NCBI RefSeq assembly: GCF_005221385.1
Contig: NZ_CP039903.1
Span: forward strand, 2,232,001-2,296,000
Reading direction: 5' to 3'
DNA from: Agrobacterium tumefaciens
GTDB lineage: Bacteria; Pseudomonadota; Alphaproteobacteria; Rhizobiales; Rhizobiaceae
Length of the DNA: 64,000 nt
Below are positions 36,680 to 44,870 of this stretch, piece after piece. The translations under genes were made by a program, and so were the position numbers. Numbering within the stretch: the first letter of the stretch is position 1; every line of letters starts with the position of its first letter. The notes beneath the pieces were generated by a model that made no database searches, had not been told where the DNA came from, and was given only the letters and a program-made list of their open reading frames with translations.

Positions 36680-37030
36680 TCAGGCGCGGGCGCGGATTGC
36701 TCCGTCGCGGTTTTCGAGGGCAGCGGCCTTTTCATATTCGGCCTGCACCTCTTCCAGCGAAGCTTCGGCGGCTTCCTGCTGGGCCTTCAACTCCCGGATC
36801 GAGACCTGAAGATTATCCGCCCGCTGGCGCGCGGCCTTGGCGAAGGTCGGATAGGCAAAATGTGTCGGATCGGTAATGCCCGACTTGCTCTCTTCCAGCG
36901 AGATCTGATGCACCAGTTCCTTTGCCATCCGCTCGAATTCGGACATCATCTGCTGCAGCTGGTTAAGCTGCCGGCGTTTTTCATTGACCTGAAATTCCTT
37001 CAGGCGAACCAGGCTGTCACGCGACTTCAT
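36680..37030 (-). CDS. fliJ: Flagellar export chaperone FliJ-like
   Basis: This 116-residue, almost entirely coiled-coil protein matches rhizobial FliJ: MKSRDSLVRLKEFQVNEKRR, RQLNQLQQMMSEFERMAKEL and AKAARQRADNLQVSIREL. FliJ works in the type III flagellar export gate as the stalk of the FliH-FliI ATPase. It diverges from ctrA across 480 bp, and CtrA controls flagellar genes in this group. The ATG at 37030 has GGAG 8 bases upstream. fliI is not seen in the window. Confidence 0.82.
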   Translation of the reverse strand: MKSRDSLVRLKEFQVNEKRRQLNQLQQMMSEFERMAKELVHQISLEESKSGITDPTHFAYPTFAKAARQRADNLQVSIRELKAQQEAAEASLEEVQAEYEKAAALENRDGAIRARA

Positions 37031-37510
37031 ACGCAATACTCCATGGATAGCGAGACCCGGATCAAAAAGGCACTATGCCCCCCTGATCGGCCCGTTTAAC
37101 CCGCCCGTCACTCCGCAAAGGTTAACTCCTGTGCCGGAATGATTCCTAAAAGTTACCCGACGTTAATAAAAAACCACCGTCGTTAACCTTTCGTTTACGG
37201 GCATCGTTAATGATAAACACGATCATTTAAGGGTCGGTAAATGCCAGGTCCAAAAAAATGGGCCAGACGATGTAAGAGTCGATTGAATCACTTAGCGAGA
37301 AATCCTCACGTTAAGCTTCAATTTTGGCGATGGTGGATTCACGTGCAAAAACAGCGAAATGCCTTCTTTGCTTAATAAATTCGATACACCTTGCCAAAGG
37401 CAATTAGAATTTGTTAACCATTTGGTGGCAGCCTGCAAATCAGGCAACGTCTGGATCCGCATCGCGCGAGGCAATGTTTTACCGGTTCGCGGGCGGCAAA
37501 GGGGATAATT
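37031..37510. promoter_or_regulatory. fliJ-ctrA divergent regulatory region with CtrA and CcrM motifs
   Basis: This 480-bp gap is AT-rich for the window. It has a TTAACCAT half-site (37414-37421) and TTAACC-TTTCG-TTTA (37183-37197), both like CtrA-binding sequences. CcrM methylation sites are GAGTC (37276-37280) and GAATC (37285-37289). Several more TTAA motifs lie in both directions. This matches the known pattern of methylation- and CtrA-controlled ctrA promoters; exact start sites cannot be placed. Confidence 0.65.
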
Positions 37511-38215
37511 ATGCGGGTTCTACTGATTGAAGACGACAGCGCGACAGCGCAGAGCATTGAACTGATGCTCAAGTCGGAAAGCTTTAACGTCTACACGACC
37601 GACCTCGGCGAGGAAGGCGTGGACCTTGGCAAGCTCTACGATTACGACATTATTCTTCTCGACCTCAACCTGCCTGACATGTCGGGTTATGAAGTCTTGA
37701 GAACCTTGCGCCTTTCCAAGGTCAAGACGCCGATCCTCATCCTCTCCGGCATGGCCGGCATCGAGGACAAGGTGCGCGGCCTCGGCTTCGGCGCCGACGA
37801 CTACATGACGAAGCCGTTCCACAAGGACGAGCTTGTTGCCCGCATTCACGCCATTGTCCGCCGTTCCAAGGGCCATGCGCAGTCGGTCATTTCCACCGGC
37901 GAGCTGATCGTCAATCTCGATGCCAAGACGGTTGAAGTGGGTGGCCAGCGCGTTCACCTGACCGGCAAGGAATATCAGATGCTCGAGCTGCTTTCGCTGC
38001 GCAAGGGCACGACGCTGACCAAGGAAATGTTCCTGAACCACCTTTATGGCGGCATGGACGAGCCGGAACTGAAGATCATCGACGTTTTCATCTGCAAGCT
38101 GCGCAAGAAGCTGGCAAATGCCGCTGGCGGCGCAAACTACATCGAAACCGTCTGGGGCCGCGGCTATGTTCTGCGCGAGCCTGACGGCGCCACGGAATTC
38201 CTCGAAACCGCCTGA
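37511..38215 (+). CDS. ctrA: Cell-cycle master response regulator CtrA
   Basis: CtrA (234 aa) is the OmpR/PhoB-type regulator that controls replication, division and flagellar genes in alphaproteobacteria. It receives phosphate through CckA and ChpT. The receiver has acidic pocket EDD (7-9), phospho-acceptor D51 in [13 protein letters not shown], and K in [20 protein letters not shown]. The winged HTH has [38 protein letters not shown] and [12 protein letters not shown]. The last residues differ from the Caulobacter degradation signal but still end in Ala (FLETA). Confidence 0.98.
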   Translation: MRVLLIEDDSATAQSIELMLKSESFNVYTTDLGEEGVDLGKLYDYDIILLDLNLPDMSGYEVLRTLRLSKVKTPILILSGMAGIEDKVRGLGFGADDYMTKPFHKDELVARIHAIVRRSKGHAQSVISTGELIVNLDAKTVEVGGQRVHLTGKEYQMLELLSLRKGTTLTKEMFLNHLYGGMDEPELKIIDVFICKLRKKLANAAGGANYIETVWGRGYVLREPDGATEFLETA

Positions 38216-38245
38216 TCTCTTATAAGGACAGGACAGTTTTAAAAG

Positions 38246-38271
38246 ACCCGCTGGCGACAGCGGGTTTTTTG
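38246..38271 (+). terminator. Terminator of ctrA
   Basis: ACCCGCTG (38246-38253) and CAGCGGGT (38258-38265) form a perfect 8-bp stem with a GCGA loop, followed by TTTTTG, 30 bp after the ctrA stop. Confidence 0.92.
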
Positions 38272-38354
38272 TTGTGCGTCACAGCCAAAACATGCCCGCT
38301 TCATTCGGACGCAACAGAAAGCGCATATTGGCACTCCCAAAAAGGACCAATGCC

Positions 38355-38870
38355 ATGAACCACCCTATCCCCACTCTCAAAACCCAACGCCTGACATTGC
38401 GCCCGCAGACCATGGCGGATTTCCCCGCTTATCTGGCCTTCATGGCCTCACCGCGCTCTCTCGGTGTCGGCGGCCCCTATGACCTCTGGAAAGCTTGGGG
38501 CGTTTTTTGCCACGATCTGGCCAACTGGCACTTCTTCGGCCACGGCGCGCTGATGATCGAGCTTGATGAAACGGGGGAATGCATCGGCCAGGTCGGCATC
38601 AATCACGGCCCGCTATTTCCCGAAAAGGAACTGGGCTGGCTGCTTTATGACGGCCACGAAGGCAAAGGTTATGCCGCCGAAGCCGCCATAACGCTGCGTG
38701 GCTGGGCCTTTGAAACCCTGAAGCTGCCCACGCTGGTGAGCTACGTATCACCGCAAAACAGCAAATCCGCCGCCGTCGCCAAACGAATCGGTGGTTCTCC
38801 CGACCCCTCCGCGCCGCGCAACGACCCGGAAGATCTCGTTTTCCGATATTACCCGCTCAACGTTGCTTGA
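38355..38870 (+). CDS. GNAT N-acetyltransferase (RimJ/RimL type)
   Basis: A 171-residue acetyltransferase. It has LKTQRLTLRPQTMADFPAY at the start, GECIGQVGINHGPLFPEKEL (strand 4), then LLYDGHEGKGYAAEAA (acetyl-CoA loop) and SYVSPQNSKSAAVAKRIGG. It fits the group that modifies ribosomal protein N-termini or small molecules. The ATG at 38355 has AAAGGA in front. Target unknown. Confidence 0.88.
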   Translation: MNHPIPTLKTQRLTLRPQTMADFPAYLAFMASPRSLGVGGPYDLWKAWGVFCHDLANWHFFGHGALMIELDETGECIGQVGINHGPLFPEKELGWLLYDGHEGKGYAAEAAITLRGWAFETLKLPTLVSYVSPQNSKSAAVAKRIGGSPDPSAPRNDPEDLVFRYYPLNVA

Positions 38871-39001
38871 AGGAATCGGGACGCGGCGCAAAACCGAAAG
38901 GTTTCAGCGAGGCGTCCCTCCATCTATCAGGCGGATAGGCGTCTCAATGCAGTTTCTCTTTGAGAAAGCCGCCGATTATCTCTGCGATTTGCGCATGGAT
39001 C

Positions 39002-39991
39002 TCAGCGCGGCCCCTGCCCCCCGCCATCCCGGCAGACGAAACCTTCACCCGGTGACATCTCTTCGACGATTTTTTCGCCATCGGGCTTGCACAGCTGCAT
39101 GAAGCTGAAGTGGCTGGCATCCGGTATCTCCCGATAGATCGTCGTGGTTTTTGGCAGATGCCGGGCGATATAACCGGAATCGGCCCTGATCGCGGCGATC
39201 TCCGGCGTCTCCACACCGGCAGCCAGAACCAGAACCGGCACATCGACACCTTCAAGCGTTCCCGGCAAAAACCCGGCGGCCGGGCCGAGATCGAGCGCAA
39301 TGGCCGCGCGGATGCGGATATCCCGCAAATCCATCGAAAGGCGCGGATCGGCCTTGCCACCGCCGATGATGCCGACCTTGGCCAGCAGCCGTGGCGCCTT
39401 GCATTGCGGTGGCGTTTTCTCTGCGTTGCAGTCCTTCAAGGCAAGTTCGGCGTTATAACGGCCTCCCACCAGCTCCATCGCGGTCCAGCCGCCAAGGGAA
39501 TGGCCGATCACGGCGATGCGCGTCTCATCGATCTCGCCGGCCAGCCGATCGTCATCAAGAAGTGCCGTCAGCGTTCTGCCGATATCGCGCGGTCGCTCCC
39601 ATAGCGGAATGACCTCGACTGCATTCTCTTCGGTAAAGGATTCGCCCTGATGATCCGGCGCGGCCACGACATAACCGTCCTGCGCAAGCTCTCCGGCAAG
39701 CCAGTTCAGATTGCGCCAGCTTCCGCCAAACCCGTGCGAGAGCAGAATGAGGGGGCGGGAACCGGGCGGAATGGAAGCACCCGGTTGAACCCCAAGGCCG
39801 TAAAAGGCGGCGTTTTCACCCACGACCTCGGTTTTTCCGGACGGAACAGCCGGATACCACAATGATACATTGAGCGCTCTTGCACCGGCATCGTCAGGCA
39901 ATTTGATCTGCTTGAAACCGATGGCGCTTTCCGCCATCGCGGCGGGAACAAGGGAGAAGATGACAATTGTCGCCAGAAGAAAATTGCGCAT
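39002..39991 (-). CDS. Exported alpha/beta hydrolase with likely 3' frameshift
   Basis: A 329-residue hydrolase related to dienelactone hydrolase and PAF-acetylhydrolase-like enzymes. It has a signal peptide (FLLATIVIFSLVPAAMA), SHGFGGSWRN (oxyanion), IGHSLGGWTAM (nucleophile Ser), Asp in LDLGPAAG/LVLAAG segments and His in ASHFSFMQ. As read it ends GGGQGPR at 39002. A six-C run on the plus strand (39017-39022) lies before the stop. With one base fewer the frame continues as GRAEIHAQIAEIIGGFLKEK to a stop at 38944, a typical helical end. The true gene may therefore be 38944-39991. Confidence 0.82.
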   Translation of the reverse strand: MRNFLLATIVIFSLVPAAMAESAIGFKQIKLPDDAGARALNVSLWYPAVPSGKTEVVGENAAFYGLGVQPGASIPPGSRPLILLSHGFGGSWRNLNWLAGELAQDGYVVAAPDHQGESFTEENAVEVIPLWERPRDIGRTLTALLDDDRLAGEIDETRIAVIGHSLGGWTAMELVGGRYNAELALKDCNAEKTPPQCKAPRLLAKVGIIGGGKADPRLSMDLRDIRIRAAIALDLGPAAGFLPGTLEGVDVPVLVLAAGVETPEIAAIRADSGYIARHLPKTTTIYREIPDASHFSFMQLCKPDGEKIVEEMSPGEGFVCRDGGGQGPR

Positions 39992-39999
39992 GAGATGCT

Positions 40000-40027
40000 C
40001 CAGGAGTTGATATGCACCAACTCCTGG
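40000..40027. promoter_or_regulatory. Perfect inverted repeat over the hydrolase ribosome site
   Basis: CCAGGAGTTG (40000-40009) and CAACTCCTGG (40018-40027) form a perfect 10-bp dyad with an 8-nt loop. On the minus strand the second arm ends in CTGG, directly followed by AGCATCTC and the ATG at 39991. The GGAG ribosome site is therefore partly in the stem. It could be an operator or an RNA switch. Confidence 0.5.
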
Positions 40028-40108
40028 CTCAAACCGCCGCCGCCCGAGACCTCAAACGGGTTTGAGGACGGACTGAAACACGATCAAGGCAGCGCCCTCA
40101 CCAATCGT

Positions 40109-40636
40109 CTAAACCCCGGCCACACGTTCGAAAAGCCGGATCGGGTGTTTCCGGAACGTCGTTTCGCGGAATGGCCGAAAGCCGAATCGGGCGGCAATGG
40201 CCAAGGAAGGGCTGTTCAGCGGATCGATCATGCAGACGGTCCGCTGCGAAATTCCGCTGCTGTCGAACCACCCGGTTACGGCCTCCACGGCCTCGGTCGC
40301 GACACCCTTGCCGCCCAGTTCGACATCGATTTTCCACATCGCCTCGGGAACACCATCGAAATCGGCCCCGTTTCCACGGCGCATATGGGCAAAGCCCACC
40401 TCGCCCACGATACGCCCCGTGGCCCGCTCTTCCACCACAAAGGGGCCGAACCCATAAGCGGACCAATGGCCGATAAAGCGCAAAAGCCTTGCGAATGCGA
40501 GTTCCGCGTCCAGCGGAGCAATCGCGGTAAGTCCCTCGATCTGTGGAACATCAGCCCCCCAGAACGCGCGATAAAGCGCTTCATCCCCGATGGCGTGTGG
40601 CCGAAGGAGAAGGCGAGCGGTGGTCAGACGAACCAT
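40109..40636 (-). CDS. GNAT N-acetyltransferase
   Basis: The 175-residue protein follows the RimJ/RimL-type GNAT plan. It has MVRLTTARLLLRPHAIGDEA, ATGRIVGEVGFAHMRRGNG, KIDVELGGKGVATEAVEAV (acetyl-CoA loop) and DPLNSPSLAIAARFGFRPF. The ATG at 40636 has GGAG 7 bases upstream; ATG codons two and six codons earlier are weaker. Convergent with nothing nearby; acceptor unknown. Confidence 0.87.
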   Translation of the reverse strand: MVRLTTARLLLRPHAIGDEALYRAFWGADVPQIEGLTAIAPLDAELAFARLLRFIGHWSAYGFGPFVVEERATGRIVGEVGFAHMRRGNGADFDGVPEAMWKIDVELGGKGVATEAVEAVTGWFDSSGISQRTVCMIDPLNSPSLAIAARFGFRPFRETTFRKHPIRLFERVAGV

Positions 40637-40723
40637 GAACATGCTCCCCAAAACGAAAAAAGGCCGGCACGTCGGCAGACGCAATCCCGGCCCTTTCGCA
40701 AAATCATCTCCGCAATCGAATGG

Positions 40724-41371
40724 TCACTCGGCAACCGTCTTTGCGGTAAAGACGATGCGATCTTCATGCACCTTATATTCCACCGTCATATTGGCCTCTT
40801 CCGCCAGAAGCAGCGTGTAATAGGGCTGCACGGAATGGGCATCGACCGCCTCTTCCAGCCGGCCTTCGTAAATCTCCACGAACTTGGCCGGAACGCGCAT
40901 CATCCGACCCTTGACGGTGATTTCGAACTTGGCGTCGCCATCGGGGCTTTCCAGCAGCACATCCACATTGCCGCCGCGCGGGATTGCGCCGTAAGCGACA
41001 AGGAAGAGGTTGAGCAGAAGTTTGACACGATTTTTCGGAACGATGGCCCGCGGACCGTTCCAGCTGACTTCAGCCTTCTTCTCAGCCGCAGCGAAATCCT
41101 GCGCGGCCTTTTCGGCCTCGCCGGTGTCGATGGAAGCACCGGCCGAGCCGGAAGCGCCAAAAGCGAGCCGGGCGAACTTCAGCCGCACGGATGCGTTAAG
41201 GGCTGACGTGCGGATGAGATCGAGCGCATCGTCATCCGTGCCGCCCTCGTCCAGCAGTTCGAGGCCGTTATTGATGGCGCCGACAGGAGAAATCACATCA
41301 TGGCACACGCGACTGCACAAAAGAGCCGCCAGATCGGGACCGGACAGCGTGATATTGAGTTTGCTCGTCAT
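40724..41371 (-). CDS. chpT: Histidine phosphotransferase ChpT
   Basis: ChpT (215 aa) passes phosphate from the hybrid kinase CckA to CtrA and CpdR. The dimerisation helix carries the acceptor His in LLCSRVCHDVISPVGAINNG (H24), followed by LELLDEGG. The C-terminal half is a degenerate Bergerat-type ATPase fold (KNRVKLLLNLFLVAYGAIPRGG) without the nucleotide-binding boxes, as expected for this family. It lies 2.5 kb from ctrA on the opposite strand, so sensor relay, regulator and inhibitor (sciP) are clustered here. Confidence 0.93.
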   Translation of the reverse strand: MTSKLNITLSGPDLAALLCSRVCHDVISPVGAINNGLELLDEGGTDDDALDLIRTSALNASVRLKFARLAFGASGSAGASIDTGEAEKAAQDFAAAEKKAEVSWNGPRAIVPKNRVKLLLNLFLVAYGAIPRGGNVDVLLESPDGDAKFEITVKGRMMRVPAKFVEIYEGRLEEAVDAHSVQPYYTLLLAEEANMTVEYKVHEDRIVFTAKTVAE

Positions 41372-41622
41372 AAAATTCTCTCCTGCGCAAGGGAGGCGCG
41401 GACGGTGTGGAAATTGTTAAGCCATAATGACACCATATTTGGTAAACCGATTGTTAATAGGATGGTTTCAAAATGCCAAATGCCTTAACAGGCCACATTG
41501 GAGCCCCGTGTATCCGCCAGGATGCACGACAGATGCTGTAGAACTTTGACTCTACGCATCGGCCCTTGCGAAAATCGATTCGGTTTTTCGGGCTGATGCG
41601 TTAACGAAACAGACGGACGGAC

Positions 41623-42219
41623 ATGACGATGCGCCTTACGAAAACCCGCACCATTGCACGCCTCGGACTGGGAAAGATTTTCGCGCTCCTTGCGAGCCTC
41701 TTGATGTGGGTCGCACCGGCCTTTGCCCAGACCAGCGATCAATATTCCATCCAGGAAGTCGTGGATGCAGGCCACGGATTCTTCGGTGAAACCACCGGCG
41801 GCCTTGCCAAGGTGGTGGAGCGCGCCTTCCAGCAATACGGACTTCCGAACGGTTACATTCTTGGCCAGGAAGGCTCCGGCGCCTTCGTTGCCGGCCTCAC
41901 CTATGGTGAAGGCACGCTTTATACCAAGAATGCCGGCCAGCATCCGGTGTTCTGGCAGGGCCCGTCGCTCGGGCTTGATTATGGCGGTCAGGGCACCCGC
42001 GCCATGATGCTGGTTTATAATCTTCCCTCCGTCGATGCACTTTACCGCCGTTATGGCGGTGTCAGCGGTTCCGCCTTCATCGTCGCTGGCGTCGGCATGA
42101 CCTATCTGAAGAGCAGCGATGTGACGCTCGCCCCCATCCGCACCGGCATCGGCGCACGCCTCGGCATCAATGTCGGTTACCTGAAGCTTACCCAGCAGCC
42201 GACCTGGAACCCCTTCTGA
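41623..42219 (+). CDS. DUF1134 envelope protein (EipA-like)
   Basis: A 198-residue exported protein with a signal peptide (IFALLASLLMWVAPAFAQ) and a DUF1134 domain: VVDAGHGFFGETTGGLAKVVE, ILGQEGSGAFVAGLTYGEGTL, YGGQGTRAMMLVYNLP and GIGARLGINVGYLK. The Brucella member EipA is a periplasmic protein needed for envelope integrity and its gene is CtrA-linked, which suits the neighbourhood. The biochemical function is unknown. Confidence 0.88.
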   Translation: MTMRLTKTRTIARLGLGKIFALLASLLMWVAPAFAQTSDQYSIQEVVDAGHGFFGETTGGLAKVVERAFQQYGLPNGYILGQEGSGAFVAGLTYGEGTLYTKNAGQHPVFWQGPSLGLDYGGQGTRAMMLVYNLPSVDALYRRYGGVSGSAFIVAGVGMTYLKSSDVTLAPIRTGIGARLGINVGYLKLTQQPTWNPF

Positions 42220-42283
42220 TTCGCTGAAATCAAAGTGCAGCGGAGCCAGCGGTGGCATATAGGACGAGAGATTGCGGCAGGTT

Positions 42284-42406
42284 TATTCTCCCCACCGGGG
42301 AGAAGGTGGCCCGAAGGGCCGGATGAGGGGGCAACGTTGCCGGCACCTCATGACCCTTGCCCCCTCATCCCGCTGCCGCGGACTTCTCCCCCACGGGGAG
42401 AAGAAA
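42284..42406. repeat. RIME-like palindromic repeat, copy 5
   Basis: Same family as 635-760, with ends ATTCTCCCCACCGGGGAGAA and TTCTCCCCCACGGGGAGAAG. It occupies much of the 315-bp gap between the EipA-like gene and the coiled-coil gene; no gene is visible in the rest. Confidence 0.9.
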
Positions 42407-42534
42407 CAAGCGGCGCTGACACCGCCTCTGCAATTGCCGGGAGACCCCTCCCCACGGTTGCAATAATAGCGTAACGTGCTTTCGCGCTCCTCTTTCCGAA
42501 TGCGCGCGTATCTGAGTTTCGGAGACTGTCCCGC

Positions 42535-43776
42535 GTGATCGAATATGCCATTCTTTTCGGATTGGGTTTTCTCACCGCAACCCTGCTGGCCCTGTTGATT
42601 GCACCCGCGATCCACCGCCGCATCGTCGCCTATACGGAAAACCGCCTGCGCGCGACGATGCCCATCAGCCCGCAGGAAGTCCGCGCCCAGAAGGATATGG
42701 CGCGCGCGCTTTACGCCGCTGAAAACGCCAAGGTTCGCCAGGAACTGGATACCGAGCGGGAGAAAAACACCTCGCTGCGCCTCGCCAACGAAGCCGCTTC
42801 CAGCGACGCCTATCGGCTGGGCGAACAGAACCGCAGCCTTTCGCTGAAAATCGAGGAGCTGACGCTGGAGATCGGCGAATTGCGCGCCGCCCTCGATACC
42901 AGCGAAGAACGCGCCGGTGCCATTGCCATGAGCCTCACGCAACAGGAACAGGCCGCCAACGAGCGCGCCGCCCAGATGTCTGATCTCACCGCCCGTCTCA
43001 CCAATCTGACGCGCGAGCTGGATGATTCGAAAATCACCGCCGCCACCCGCGATCTGGAAGCCGAGCAGGCAAAACAGAGCGCCTCGCGCTTCCGCAAGGA
43101 AGGCGAAACCGCCACCCGCGAATTGCAGGATGTGGCGGCCCGCAACAAGGAAGCCATGACGGCGGTTGCGCGCGAAAGCCGCAAGGTCACGCGTCTGGAA
43201 GACCAGGTCGCCACTGTGATGGCGAAAAATGCCGATCTCGACACCATGCTGACGCTGCGCAATCAGGAAGTCGCCCGCCTGAAGGAACAGCTGGCGGCAA
43301 CTGGCGGCCGCAGCAACGACATGATCATTCGCCTGCCGAACCCGGCCGTGCCGGTTGAGAAAGCGGCGAGCCAGTTGCAACCGGCGACCCCTGTCCCGGC
43401 CCCAGCTGCCGCGCTCGAAACCACACCCGTCGTTGCTGAGGACGTGACACAGGCGGTGACCACGGAGGAGGCCGCGGTCTCCCCCATGGTTGAGCCGACG
43501 ACACCGTCGCCGGAAGGTCTGGAGCAGGAAATCGAGGACATCCGCAATCAGGGAACGGCGCTCACCGAACGTCTGCTGAATGTGCGCGGCACTGGCAATG
43601 ACGAACCCATCCGCCGCGAAATCGCGCGGATCGCCGCAAAGATGATTGCACTGACGGCTGCACAGGAGGGCGAGACGTCGCCTATTCCGGGTCTGCTGGC
43701 CAAGGCCTCCGGCTCATCGGGGCGGGAGAGCCTTGCGACGGGGGCGAGTGCGTTGATGAGGAAGCGGGAACAGTAA
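42535..43776 (+). CDS. Membrane-anchored coiled-coil protein of unknown function
   Basis: A 413-residue protein with one N-terminal membrane segment (AILFGLGFLTATLLALLIAPA). A long Ala/Glu/Arg-rich coiled coil follows (about 55-275), then a Pro/Val/Ala/Thr-rich linker (280-340) and a small helical C-terminal domain (GLEQEIEDIRNQGTALTERL). The start is a GTG at 42535 with GGAG 10 bases upstream. The layout is that of an envelope-tethered scaffold; no enzymatic motif is seen. It is followed by a palindromic mosaic repeat. Confidence 0.8.
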   Translation: MIEYAILFGLGFLTATLLALLIAPAIHRRIVAYTENRLRATMPISPQEVRAQKDMARALYAAENAKVRQELDTEREKNTSLRLANEAASSDAYRLGEQNRSLSLKIEELTLEIGELRAALDTSEERAGAIAMSLTQQEQAANERAAQMSDLTARLTNLTRELDDSKITAATRDLEAEQAKQSASRFRKEGETATRELQDVAARNKEAMTAVARESRKVTRLEDQVATVMAKNADLDTMLTLRNQEVARLKEQLAATGGRSNDMIIRLPNPAVPVEKAASQLQPATPVPAPAAALETTPVVAEDVTQAVTTEEAAVSPMVEPTTPSPEGLEQEIEDIRNQGTALTERLLNVRGTGNDEPIRREIARIAAKMIALTAAQEGETSPIPGLLAKASGSSGRESLATGASALMRKREQ

Positions 43777-43816
43777 AACTGGTGGTGCGGGATAGTCCGC
43801 CTCAGTGGGTGTGGTT

Positions 43817-43974
43817 TACCCCCCCTCTGCCCTGCCGGGCATCTCCCCCTCAAGGGGGGAGATCGGCAAGAGGCGCTGCCACCGCTTCATTCGCGAACGT
43901 TGAGAGAGGCGAGACATCTCCACGAGTCGATCTCCCCCCTTGAGGGGGAGATGCCCGGCAGGGCAGAGGGGGGT
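43817..43974. repeat. Second palindromic mosaic repeat, copy C
   Basis: Outer arms are identical to those at 16230 and 33682. The core GAGGCGCTGCCACCGCTTCA is inverted relative to copy B. It lies between the coiled-coil gene and the convergent TrmH-type gene. Confidence 0.88.
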
Positions 43975-44009
43975 GAAGCGGCATACGCAAAGGCAGCGGT
44001 AAGCACTCC

Positions 44010-44870
44010 TTAAATCCGCCCCATCACCCCTGCCATCTGATAAAGCGCCAGACCCGAAGCCGTGCCCGCATTCAAGCTATCCAGCTGCGGCGACTGCGCA
44101 ATCCGCGCGGTATGAAACCGCGACAGCACCGATTGCGGCAACCCCTCGCCTTCCGTGCCGATGACAAGCGCCATGCGCTCTGAACGGGGAATATCACGGA
44201 TTTCGGTCTCGCCGTTTGGCGAAAGGCTCCAGATGGCAAAACCGGCCTCGGACAGCCGCTCCAGCATCTCCACCGCAGCACCACCGCGATGATAGGGCAC
44301 AGAAAGGACCGACCCAACGGAAACCCGCAGCGCCTTGCGATAGAGCGGGTCGCAGCACGTCTCGTCCAGCAACACTGCATCAGCATAAAACGCCGCCGCA
44401 TTGCGGAACATCGCGCCGAGATTATCGTGATTGGAAATACCGCAGCCCACCAGCACCAGCGAGGCGGCCGGAAGCGCGGCCGTCATCTCCTCCAGCCCAT
44501 CGCGTTCCACCCGGCGGCCGAGCGCCAGAATGCCGCGATGCAGGTGGAAACCGACGATACCGTCAAGCACCGGCGCTTCGGCCACATAAACGGGAACATC
44601 ATCAGGGAAATCGGCAAGAATATCGGCAACGCCGGCAAGCCGGTTTTTGAGGATGAGAATGCTTTCCGCCGCAAAGGCGCCACCCGCTTTGTGGGCGGCG
44701 GCCAGCATGCGCAGCACCACCGTGCCTTCGGCAATGAAGCGGCCCTGACGCCCGGTCAGGTCACGCTCGCGAATATCGCGAAAGGCGGCGATGCGCGGAT
44801 CGGCCGGGTCTTCGACCGGAATCAGCGCCCGCCCATCCAGCAGCACACCCTCGTTGCCCTCACTGGGCAT
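44010..44870 (-). CDS. TrmH/SpoU-family RNA 2'-O-methyltransferase
   Basis: A 286-residue SPOUT methyltransferase. The N-terminal substrate-binding part has RDLTGRQGRFIAEGTVVL. The knotted SAM-binding domain has motif 1 SNHDNLGAMFRNAAAF, motif 2 LVIGTEGEGLPQSVL and motif 3 QLDSLNAGTASGLALYQM. It would methylate a ribose in tRNA or rRNA; the target is not deducible. The ATG at 44870 lies inside the 3' end of the preceding gene (11-bp overlap). Confidence 0.9.
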   Translation of the reverse strand: MPSEGNEGVLLDGRALIPVEDPADPRIAAFRDIRERDLTGRQGRFIAEGTVVLRMLAAAHKAGGAFAAESILILKNRLAGVADILADFPDDVPVYVAEAPVLDGIVGFHLHRGILALGRRVERDGLEEMTAALPAASLVLVGCGISNHDNLGAMFRNAAAFYADAVLLDETCCDPLYRKALRVSVGSVLSVPYHRGGAAVEMLERLSEAGFAIWSLSPNGETEIRDIPRSERMALVIGTEGEGLPQSVLSRFHTARIAQSPQLDSLNAGTASGLALYQMAGVMGRI

